The notes under the pieces: generated by a model
Told to the model about the DNA's origin: nothing
What the model saw: only the letters and a program-made list of their open reading frames with translations
Databases searched by the model: none
Assembly (NCBI GenBank): GCA_963974485.1
Contig: CAXBBS010000023.1
Location: forward strand, 1-20,512
Source of the DNA: JAALKW01 sp963974485
GTDB lineage: Bacteria; Pseudomonadota; Gammaproteobacteria; Legionellales; Legionellaceae
DNA length: 20,512 bases
Reading direction: 5' to 3'
Translations under genes and position numbers: made by a program
Shown: positions 1 through 6,341 of the stretch, piece after piece
How the letters are laid out: every line of letters begins with the position of its first letter
How positions within the stretch are numbered: the first letter of the stretch is position 1

Positions 1-330
1 GAAGAGGACAACGACGCTGCTCTCCAAGCCGCAGCCGAAATTGCAAAGCTCCAAGCTGAGGTCGCTGCTCTCCTAGCTGCCCAGAAACAGCCTTTGACTG
101 TCGGCGAGGATAACGCTGCAGCACTTCAATCAGCCGCTGAAATTGCGGCTCTCCAAGCTGAGGTCGCCGCTCTCAAAGCTGCCCAGCAACAGCCTGTGAC
201 TCCGTCTGTGTCTAGAGAGCAGACTTCACCTATCACCGAAGAGGACAACGACGCTGCTCTCCAAGCCGCAGCCGAAATTGCAAAGCTCCAAGCTGAGGTC
301 GCTGCTCTCCAAGCCGCCCAGCAACAGCCT
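1..330 (+). repeat. Three tandem 93-base coiled-coil coding units
   Basis: Units lie at 1-93, 103-195 and 238-330, each encoding 31 residues from (E/G)EDN to a QP pair. Bases 1-73 and 238-310 are identical, a spacing of 237 bases (79 codons), whereas the middle unit differs at several positions. This suggests a higher-order 79-codon period made of two 31-residue units plus linkers, and probably more copies upstream of the window. Confidence 0.85.
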
Positions 331-912
331 CCGGTTGCGCCTTCGGTCGTGATTCCGAACTCGACGCCACTCCTGGATCGTGATGCTGCTCAAGCCCAAC
401 TTGAAAGGTTAGATTCGTTAAGTCAAACTCTAAACCCAGTTGAATATTATGAGAGAAATACAGTTTTACCGATACTTCTACAATCTTATTATGCTTTGGA
501 GGCAAGCGAGCCAGCGAGCAAAGAAGTACGTGATAAATTAGTCGTGACGATAAAACTCATAGATAAGGATTTTAATGAGACGAAAGCACCACCCGTGGTA
601 TCACCTAGAACGATTACGAACGGTCCGGGTGAAGAACCAGAAACGCCGCCCACTCATCTTGAGCTGTTAAAGCAGCTTGATAAAAAGCTGGATGAGCTGT
701 TGGGTGATCAAGATCCTAATCATCAGATATCTGACAGGGTGAGGGATGGTTTGGTGGAGCTTCAAGACGTTGTAAAGCACTCGATTACTGTTGTTAATAC
801 ACAAGCGCCTAAAGGTGTGGTTCATGGGTTGAGGGGTTCTTCTCAAAACCTAAACACACCCGAAAGCCCCAAAACCACGGATGGCCTCGATGATTCAACG
901 TTGAATCCGTAA
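1..912 (+). CDS. Coiled-coil repeat protein, 3' end only (effector-like)
   Basis: The frame is open from base 1, so at least 303 codons are present and the true start lies upstream; an in-frame TTG at 94 is an internal leucine. The N-terminal part carries three 31-residue Ala/Gln/Glu-rich units (bases 1-93, 103-195, 238-330) with a heptad-like LQAEVAAL core, predicting a coiled coil. Linkers between them are Pro/Thr/Ser rich. The remainder has a helical segment around LLKQLDKKLDELLG and a polar Ser/Thr/Asp-rich tail ending LDDSTLNP. No signal peptide or membrane segment is visible in this part, and I recognise no enzymatic domain. A REP-like element follows the stop. Coiled coils plus a polar Ser/Thr/Asp tail resemble Dot/Icm effectors of Legionella and Coxiella, but that is inference; a structural or surface repeat protein is the alternative. 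Confidence 0.8.
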   Translation, partial: EEDNDAALQAAAEIAKLQAEVAALLAAQKQPLTVGEDNAAALQSAAEIAALQAEVAALKAAQQQPVTPSVSREQTSPITEEDNDAALQAAAEIAKLQAEVAALQAAQQQPPVAPSVVIPNSTPLLDRDAAQAQLERLDSLSQTLNPVEYYERNTVLPILLQSYYALEASEPASKEVRDKLVVTIKLIDKDFNETKAPPVVSPRTITNGPGEEPETPPTHLELLKQLDKKLDELLGDQDPNHQISDRVRDGLVELQDVVKHSITVVNTQAPKGVVHGLRGSSQNLNTPESPKTTDGLDDSTLNP

Positions 913-934
913 TAAAACATGAGGATTATGTATC

Positions 935-1039
935 AATCAAGCACTTGATGTTGACGTTCCTTCTCCCGCGGGCGGGAGAAGGTGCCCGCCAGGGCGGATG
1001 AGGGTTCCATAAGTGGGTGCCCGCCAGGGCGGTTGAGGG
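935..1039. repeat. REP-like palindromic intergenic element, copy A
   Basis: The element starts with a small inverted repeat (ATCAAG-CA-CTTGAT, 936-949), continues with GTTCC and a near-perfect 24-base palindrome (CCTTCTCCCGC-GG-GCGGGAGAAGG, 959-982), then GGTGCCCGCCAGGGCGG followed by ATGAGGG. The GTGCCCGCCAGGGCGG part is repeated at 1017-1032. Related copies lie near 9495-9537 and 11371-11410. This is the general type of GC-rich REP/short palindromic repeat common between proteobacterial genes. The stem could also act as an mRNA 3' end for the gene before it, though no T-run follows. Confidence 0.75.
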
Positions 1040-1169
1040 ATTTGGGTTGGTGCTAATGATAATTTATGGACAAAGCTGATACAGGCCTAGTAAGATAAAA
1101 AAGAAAATCGCGCTGGGAAAGCGATGAAATTTCTTGACGCGGACCGAAAAAACATTGATAATCCGGCTT

Positions 1170-2354
1170 ATGAAGAATTTTATTCCAAGATTGCTCAAAA
1201 ATAACATAACGCAAGCACTCAAGCGAGACAAGAGTGTTCTGTTGCTTGGTCCGCGGCAAACAGGAAAAACCACGTTAATACAAGAGCAAATTAAGCCGGA
1301 TATCCAGTATACATTTGCGCGTATCACAACACGTCAACGTTATGAAAAAGATCCGGCGTTATTAGAAAAAGAACTCGAAGAAAAAATTAAACAATTTAAA
1401 GAACCACCGTTGATATTTATTGATGAGGTGCAAAAAATTCCTGCGGTTATGGATATGGCGCAGCATTTGATCGATAGTCAAAAAGCGCAGTTTATTTTGT
1501 CAGGGTCATCGGCACGAAAATTAAAGACGGGGACTAACCTTAATTTACTTCCAGGGCGTGTTGTTTCTCTTCATATGACGCCTTTGCTTTATCAGGAATT
1601 TTCTTCGTTTAATTTGAGCTTAGAGCATATTTTATTATATGGTACGTTGCCAGGCATCATGAATGATGCAGATGCTCAATCACAAGAGATTGATTTGTAT
1701 TCTTATGTGAGTACTTATTTAGAAGATGAAATTCGAGCAGAAGCTTTGGTTCGAAATATCGGTAGTTTTTCACGTTTTCTTGAAATTGCAGCAGGTGAAG
1801 CAGGCAAGCAACTCAATTTTACACGTCTTTCACAAGATCTTGGTGTTGCAGATACAACGATCGCAAATTACTATCAAATTCTTGAAGACTGCATGCTTAC
1901 CTTAAGAATTGATCCTATTTCAGAAAGTTATACAAAACGACGCTTAGTGAAATCACCTAAATATTTATTTTTCGATTTAGGGGTTCGTAGGGTCTGTGCA
2001 AATGAAGGCACGGGATTACCCAAAAAAATTATGGCAGATTTATTTGAACATTATGTTGGTAATGAATTGGTCTATCAAAGTCAATTACGCTCACCACAAA
2101 TCAAAGTAAGATACTGGCGTGATACAGCGGGTCCAGAAATAGATTATGTGCTTGATATTGCGCATTGTTATACGCCTATTGAGGTGAAATGGAATGATAA
2201 ACCAGATATGAATGATGCACGGCATTTAAGAAAGTTCATGGACGAATATCAAACTGATTTGGCGTATATTGTTTGTCAAAGCCCAAACCGTTATCAGTTA
2301 ACTCAGAATATAATTGTGTTGCCCTGGCAAGAAATACATACTATTTTCGAATAG
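1170..2354 (+). CDS. AAA-family ATPase with C-terminal DUF4143 domain
   Basis: Numbering from ATG 1170 (394 residues), the Walker A loop is GPRQTGKTT (27-35), the Walker B strand LIFIDEVQKIP (about 81-91) and a sensor-like FILSGSSARKL (108-118). A winged-helix-like segment (LSQDLGVADTTIANYYQIL) and the DUF4143 domain follow; its C-terminus has PEIDYVLDI...TPIEVKW, the D...ExK pattern of a PD-(D/E)XK-like fold. Length and order fit the widespread AAA_14/DUF4143 ATPases, whose function is mostly unknown and which often sit alone in accessory DNA. An in-frame TTG at 1134 would add 12 residues; ATG 1170 is preferred because MKNFIPR matches the usual start of the family, although neither has a good ribosome site. 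Its codons are AT-rich. It precedes a toxin-antitoxin pair but is separated by 285 bases. Confidence 0.9.
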   Translation: MKNFIPRLLKNNITQALKRDKSVLLLGPRQTGKTTLIQEQIKPDIQYTFARITTRQRYEKDPALLEKELEEKIKQFKEPPLIFIDEVQKIPAVMDMAQHLIDSQKAQFILSGSSARKLKTGTNLNLLPGRVVSLHMTPLLYQEFSSFNLSLEHILLYGTLPGIMNDADAQSQEIDLYSYVSTYLEDEIRAEALVRNIGSFSRFLEIAAGEAGKQLNFTRLSQDLGVADTTIANYYQILEDCMLTLRIDPISESYTKRRLVKSPKYLFFDLGVRRVCANEGTGLPKKIMADLFEHYVGNELVYQSQLRSPQIKVRYWRDTAGPEIDYVLDIAHCYTPIEVKWNDKPDMNDARHLRKFMDEYQTDLAYIVCQSPNRYQLTQNIIVLPWQEIHTIFE

Positions 2355-2570
2355 CTTGGTACTCAAACACATCATATCAACACGAACGTTGCCCAGCCTA
2401 GGCTCGTACGTAGCAAGTTATACGGTAGACGACAAATTCTTGCGTTCGGTTCGATTTTGGCGTGCAATCTCGAACTAACCCTATGAAATAGTCGCCTTGA
2501 TATCATGATAACGCGCTTGCTAAATTTACCTGATGATGAAAGTTTTTTCTTGTTTGATTATAGGATTGTT

Positions 2571-2615
2571 TTGTATTTGAGCAGCTCATGGTGTATAGTA
2601 TATATAGGATATATA
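2571..2615 (+). promoter_or_regulatory. Toxin-antitoxin promoter and AT-rich operator
   Basis: TTGTAT (2571-2576), 17 bases, then TATAGT (2594-2599) makes a credible sigma-70 promoter. It runs into TATATA-GGA-TATATA (2601-2615), a dyad of the kind autorepressed by antitoxins. A GGGG at 2629-2632 is the likely ribosome site for ATG 2640. Operator function is inferred. Confidence 0.5.
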
Positions 2616-2639
2616 ATATATATTGCATGGGGCTTTGTG

Positions 2640-2873
2640 ATGAGTAAAATTTTACTTTCGATTCCAGATGATATTGCTTCTAGGATGAGGGCTGCGATTC
2701 CTCACCGTCAACGAAGTAAAGTGATGGTTCGGCTACTTGAAGCTGAGATAGAAAAGCGTGAAAAAGCGCTTTACGAGTGCGCGCTTGCTGTAGAACAAGA
2801 TGAATTACTCAATGACGAGATGAATGCGTGGGATCTAACATGTCAAGATGGGTTAAATCATGAATCGTGGTGA
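2640..2873 (+). CDS. Ribbon-helix-helix antitoxin, MazE-like
   Basis: This 77-residue protein opens with SKILLSIPDDIASRM, the beta-strand plus helix typical of ribbon-helix-helix DNA-binding domains, followed by a positively charged helix (HRQRSKVMVRLLEAEI) and an acidic C-terminal half (VEQDELLNDEMNAWD) suited to wrapping the toxin. The frame is open further upstream to 2505, but that extension is hydrophobic and overlaps the promoter; ATG 2640 follows GGGG by seven bases. The stop overlaps the toxin start by 14 bases, the usual translational coupling. The expected role is to neutralise the downstream ribonuclease and repress the operon at the AT-rich dyad. Confidence 0.85.
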   Translation: MSKILLSIPDDIASRMRAAIPHRQRSKVMVRLLEAEIEKREKALYECALAVEQDELLNDEMNAWDLTCQDGLNHESW

Positions 2874-3180
2874 TGTGTATTGGGTTGATCTTAATCCTAC
2901 AAAAGGCTCTGAAATTAATAAACACAGGCCCTGTGTTTTGGTAGGAGCAACACCCATCAATCAAGCTCGACACACCGTGGTTGTTGTACCGCTTTCAACC
3001 TCGACAAAAGCAAGACCACCACTGACCATTTTGGTTTCGTGCCTTGGAAAACAAGTGCTCGCTGTTTGTGATCAGATTAGAACCGTTGATAAGAGCCGAT
3101 TAAAACAATCTGCGGGCTCACTTTCAGAAGACGATTTGAAAGCACTGGAGTCGGGTTTGCGACAAGTTTTATGCCTGTGA
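2860..3180 (+). CDS. MazF/PemK-family mRNA interferase toxin
   Basis: The 106 residues match the family from end to end: RGDVYWVDLNPTKGSE at the start (3-18) with the loop preceding HRPCVLVG (22-29, conserved Arg23), then the TVVVVPLST strand, and CDQIRTVDKSRL near residues 69-80. MazF/PemK proteins cleave single-stranded RNA at short specific sites and inhibit translation when the antitoxin is lost. The length is standard, no key residue appears missing and the start overlaps the antitoxin gene, so the pair looks intact. The sequence specificity cannot be told from here. Confidence 0.93.
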   Translation: MNRGDVYWVDLNPTKGSEINKHRPCVLVGATPINQARHTVVVVPLSTSTKARPPLTILVSCLGKQVLAVCDQIRTVDKSRLKQSAGSLSEDDLKALESGLRQVLCL

Positions 3181-3199
3181 ATTAATTCTTTCAACACGT

Positions 3200-3250
3200 G
3201 GGATGTAATCTCAGGTCTTTTACTTATCTAGCCGCAATTGCCTACATCCC
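3200..3250. repeat. Inverted repeat after the toxin gene
   Basis: GGGATGTA (3200-3207) and TACATCCC (3243-3250) are perfect complements separated by 35 bases. There is no T-run directly after the right arm, so it is not a standard terminator. It could fold the 3' end of the toxin mRNA or be chance. Confidence 0.35.
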
Positions 3251-3304
3251 CGGCTTTTCCGCAGGTTCCAGCAAAAAAAAACCTACGTAGTTACTATTTT
3301 GTCC

Positions 3305-3310
3305 TATAAT
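3305..3310 (+). promoter_or_regulatory. TATAAT -10 box before the small gene
   Basis: A consensus TATAAT lies 11 bases before ATG 3322. No good -35 hexamer is present at the right distance (CCTACG at 17 bases). If used, transcription would start near 3317, leaving a leader of only about five bases. Confidence 0.4.
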
Positions 3311-3321
3311 TAACCTAAGTT

Positions 3322-3594
3322 ATGATTATAAATACGCTGCATGCGCTTTTGGCCGGTGCCGCTGTTTTAGAGGCCAAAGCGACAACACAACCTCCATCTG
3401 TTCCAGCGCATGATCGTGAGACACACGAACGATTTCGGCAAGTGGTGAAAGATGATCGATCTTTTGATCAAGCTCAGGATATTTCTGATGAGCCTGATGG
3501 GAATAAGCTTTCGCAAATAAGTGACTTGCATTTAACCAAATCGAATCTATACTTAACGCATATGACCTATAATCGTATGATATCGACGATCTAA
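3322..3594 (+). CDS. Small hypothetical protein
   Basis: This 90-residue frame begins MIINTLHALLAGAAVLEAKA, a short moderately hydrophobic helix, followed by a charged middle (AHDRETHERFRQVVKDDRSFDQ) and a C-terminal helix-like stretch with Met and Tyr. I do not recognise the family. No Shine-Dalgarno sequence is visible, but a TATAAT box sits just upstream, so it could be translated from a nearly leaderless mRNA. The next gene starts 57 bases downstream on the same strand, so the two may be co-transcribed; a small partner or chaperone of the large downstream protein is possible but unproven. It could also be a chance frame or a remnant. Confidence 0.45.
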   Translation: MIINTLHALLAGAAVLEAKATTQPPSVPAHDRETHERFRQVVKDDRSFDQAQDISDEPDGNKLSQISDLHLTKSNLYLTHMTYNRMISTI

Positions 3595-3651
3595 TATCTA
3601 AACGATCGGTAAGAAAGCTTTGGTATCGTGTGATTCAGTGGAGTGATTGAT

Positions 3652-6213
3652 ATGCCTAAGCATGTAGAAGAAGCAATTATCAGACAAATTCAAGCTGAAA
3701 AGGCGGCAGTAACAGCAGCGGCTGAGGCGTATGTTAAAGCCAAGAGAGCAAAAGATGCAATTAGAGGCACAGCAGCTGACGATCAGTGGGCCAATAGTCC
3801 CGAGGGAAAAGATTTTATAGCTGGGATCGGAATAGATACAGCCCCTAAAGCAGATACAAGGCTTGGTGCCTTTCAAAACTTCTTTTTAGGTGATGCGAAA
3901 AAACCGATTTATGCACGTGCTACGCATTCAGAATTTACAGGTATACCGGATAGATTATTAAACAAAGAAAATCGAGCGATTTCTGCAGCACAGCAAGATC
4001 TTTTAGCTGCGCAAAAGAAACTGCATAACACGATGTTTCAGCAGTTTGGAACACGTGCGAATCGTATGGCAAATGATGATGCGAGCCTCGTCAATGCCGC
4101 AAAAAGCATTGGTAATATTGGAAGTTGGGCACTTGATATGTTTACTAAACCCGGTTCTAAAGCGGCGGGCGATGTTTTGAGCATTTTCATCGGTTCTAAG
4201 AGTAATGAAAAGGATAGATTCTTACCTGATCGAGAAGGATTTAAGGGTATTGCAAAGGGCGTGCTCAAGCTTGGTTTATCGCTGGTTTCATTCGATGGCA
4301 AAGGTTTGGGAGAGGGGTTAGGAACTATCGTTCGTAATCTTGTCGGGATTGTTAAAGATGTTCTGACCATCCCTGTGCGTTTACTGGAAGTAGCGGCTCG
4401 TGCCGTAGCACTTCCCTTTGTGGCGGCCGGTAATCTTATCAAAGCCACGGCTTTAGTCGGGTACAAGGCTTTGCGTGGGGTGTCACTTGCTTTGGGTGAG
4501 GTGTTTGCTCCATTACTTTATGGAGCGTCTTCTTTTCTAAATATGATAACGTTCGGTCTTATTCCTGTCGTCGGTGGTGCAGGCGTATTGGCAGCCCCCA
4601 AAGCAGATTTTAGTTTAAAAGATCATGTGAATGCAGAAGATTTGAAGAACGCGACGAACGAAGCTGCTAATACAGAAACGCATAAAGAAATTGACGCGAG
4701 CATTGAGAGTAATACCGCTGCGAAAGAGGCGAGAGACGCTGCTATAACGAGTGCTGAAAATAAACAACCGAAACCTGATGCGTTAGCCATCCAGCTCGCA
4801 GGACGAGAAGCCGGGCGGAGTAGCTTGAAAGAACAAGTGGGCGAGCAGATGATTCAAGATCAGCCTGCTGCAATAAAAGCTTACAATAACGTTATGGACA
4901 ATCCGAAAGGGTTTTTAGGTAGAGATTTGTACAAGGGTGGCCCCGCTCAACAAAGAGCTGCCGCACTAGCAGCCGGGCGAAAAGCTGGATTAAAGCAGCT
5001 TGGCGGCAAAGTACCAGATTTGTCGGATGCTAAACTGGTCGAAGGTCAAGCCCACAATGCTGCGCTTGATACCAAAAATTTGAGTAATCCGGAAGCTGCT
5101 CGTGCTGTAAATACTGTATTCGATGAGATTAGAGACAATAAAGGATCGATAGAGGAAGCTACGTTAGGAGCAAGGCAAGTAGGGTTAAGAAGCTTAAGGA
5201 CTCAGCAGCAGGCGAATGTGAATGATTCCACGCCCGAAGCCGAAGCCGAAACTAAAAAAAATGCTGAATGGGATCTGGAGATTCAGGGTAATCCAAAAGC
5301 TTTACAAGCAGCAGAAGCGGCTGCCCAACAATCTATACAAGATACGGGGAAACCAAGAGGGCCGGAATCTGATGTGGCAGCAAGACAAGCCGGGATGAAA
5401 GTCATTAACATGCAGGATGCTGCGATTGCAAGTGACCCTGCTGCTCAGGCTGCAGCAGCAGTAGCTTATCAACAGATTATGGCGCAGCCAATAGTTCCAT
5501 CAGACCCAGATCAGGTCGCTCAAAAGGCGGCTGCAAAGAACGCAGGACGAGAGGCCGGGTTGGGTGTACTTGAAGCCCAGCAGCAGCAACAAACACCTGT
5601 GCAGCAACAGAGCGAACAGTTTACACCGCAGCAACCCAATGCAACTGCAAATCAGAAGCCTGAAATTATCTGGATTGACGATGCTATAAAACATAACCCT
5701 CAAGCACAAGAAGCTTATCAGAAAGCTTTTGATGAGGTGGATCCTTTTGCATCAAATGTTGCTTTTGCTCAAGAGAAAGCAGGTGAGGAGGCTGCGGTAA
5801 ATAAAATTCTGGAACAATTAGGTGATCCAGAAAATAAAGCGGCTCGTGCTGTCGCGCTACAGGCGTTTAAGGATGCCGGAGGGGTAGGTGAAACGACACC
5901 AGAGAACCGCGAAACGCAGTTGCAAGCTCGTGAACAGGCAGCCATTGCAGGCATGAACGCCATGATGAATCCACCCGAAGAGGTGATACAGGCGGCGCCT
6001 TTGTCTACTCAGCAACCAAAGCCTACACCAGTACAGATACAGATACCGACAAATAGTCCCATGCCTAATTCAAAGAACTCTGAGGATGTTGGCATGATGA
6101 GAGCTTTGGATGAGTATAGTGTTGAATCTACTCAAGCCACCGAATCTACCATGAGGAATGATACTGATAATGATGTGGATAGTGAGAATTCTTCTACTAT
6201 TTCTCCCCCTTAA
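3652..6213 (+). CDS. Large repeat protein with hydrophobic core segment (candidate effector)
   Basis: ATG 3652 is chosen over the GTG at 3643 because GGAG (3640-3643) sits eight bases before it, giving 853 residues. The N-terminus is an Ala/Lys/Glu helical stretch, likely coiled coil. Residues about 222-316 are hydrophobic and glycine-rich with several segments long enough to enter a membrane (such as LLEVAARAVALPFVAAGNLI and FGLIPVVGGAGVLAA). Residues about 371-774 hold around seven degenerate repeats centred on A-GRxAG-xxL followed by NPxAxxAY. A Gln/Pro-rich linker leads to QIPTNSPM and an acidic Ser/Thr tail of about 49 residues. No signal peptide or known enzymatic motif is seen. Architecture and tail resemble type IV-secreted effectors acting on host membranes; this is inference. 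The downstream fadE has its own promoter. Confidence 0.85.
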   Translation: MPKHVEEAIIRQIQAEKAAVTAAAEAYVKAKRAKDAIRGTAADDQWANSPEGKDFIAGIGIDTAPKADTRLGAFQNFFLGDAKKPIYARATHSEFTGIPDRLLNKENRAISAAQQDLLAAQKKLHNTMFQQFGTRANRMANDDASLVNAAKSIGNIGSWALDMFTKPGSKAAGDVLSIFIGSKSNEKDRFLPDREGFKGIAKGVLKLGLSLVSFDGKGLGEGLGTIVRNLVGIVKDVLTIPVRLLEVAARAVALPFVAAGNLIKATALVGYKALRGVSLALGEVFAPLLYGASSFLNMITFGLIPVVGGAGVLAAPKADFSLKDHVNAEDLKNATNEAANTETHKEIDASIESNTAAKEARDAAITSAENKQPKPDALAIQLAGREAGRSSLKEQVGEQMIQDQPAAIKAYNNVMDNPKGFLGRDLYKGGPAQQRAAALAAGRKAGLKQLGGKVPDLSDAKLVEGQAHNAALDTKNLSNPEAARAVNTVFDEIRDNKGSIEEATLGARQVGLRSLRTQQQANVNDSTPEAEAETKKNAEWDLEIQGNPKALQAAEAAAQQSIQDTGKPRGPESDVAARQAGMKVINMQDAAIASDPAAQAAAAVAYQQIMAQPIVPSDPDQVAQKAAAKNAGREAGLGVLEAQQQQQTPVQQQSEQFTPQQPNATANQKPEIIWIDDAIKHNPQAQEAYQKAFDEVDPFASNVAFAQEKAGEEAAVNKILEQLGDPENKAARAVALQAFKDAGGVGETTPENRETQLQAREQAAIAGMNAMMNPPEEVIQAAPLSTQQPKPTPVQIQIPTNSPMPNSKNSEDVGMMRALDEYSVESTQATESTMRNDTDNDVDSENSSTISPP
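4762..5973 (+). repeat. Degenerate protein repeats, about seven units
   Basis: Within the 853-residue protein, variants of one pattern recur: LAGREAGRSSL, AAGRKAGLKQL, LGARQVGLRSL, AARQAGMKVI, NAGREAGLGVL, a weaker EKAGEEAAVNKIL and QAREQAAIAGM. Most are followed 15-50 residues later by (N/D)PxAxxAxxxA such as NPEAARAVNTV, NPKALQAAEAA, DPAAQAAAAVA and NPQAQEAYQKA. Unit length varies (about 40-75 residues) and the DNA has diverged, so this is an old array predicted to form paired helices. Confidence 0.7.
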
Positions 6214-6245
6214 GTCATGTTGAGTAGGATGTTTTTTCATAGACA

Positions 6246-6275
6246 TTGGTCTTCTGATTTCACGCAGTATATACT
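6246..6275 (+). promoter_or_regulatory. Probable fadE promoter
   Basis: TTGGTC (6246-6251) is followed after 16 bases by TATATA (6268-6273), or after 18 by TATACT. The -10 region is inside a perfect 10-base palindrome, AGTATATACT (6266-6275). A start near 6280 would give a leader of about 60 bases. No clear FadR-type operator was recognised. Confidence 0.4.
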
Positions 6276-6341
6276 CGAAGGTTAGTGCCCCCTGGGCTGG
6301 TCGTCGAGTTTTCACTGCGAATGGATGAAGGATACATGGAT

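Noticed and set aside
1053..1327. Two overlapping minus-strand frames before and within the ATPase gene
   Set aside because: They are antisense to the conserved ATPase N-terminus and show no recognisable domain.
2395..2404. Perfect palindrome AGCCTAGGCT after the ATPase gene
   Set aside because: Only ten bases, no T-run, not repeated in the window; chance is adequate.
2505..2639. N-terminal extension of the antitoxin
   Set aside because: The added 45 residues are hydrophobic and low-complexity, cover the promoter and AT dyad, and do not fit the family; ATG 2640 has a ribosome site.
3322..3594. Type III secretion inner-rod (YscI/PrgJ-like) protein
   Set aside because: Size and helical C-terminus gave a passing resemblance, but no family residues could be aligned and no type III genes are nearby.
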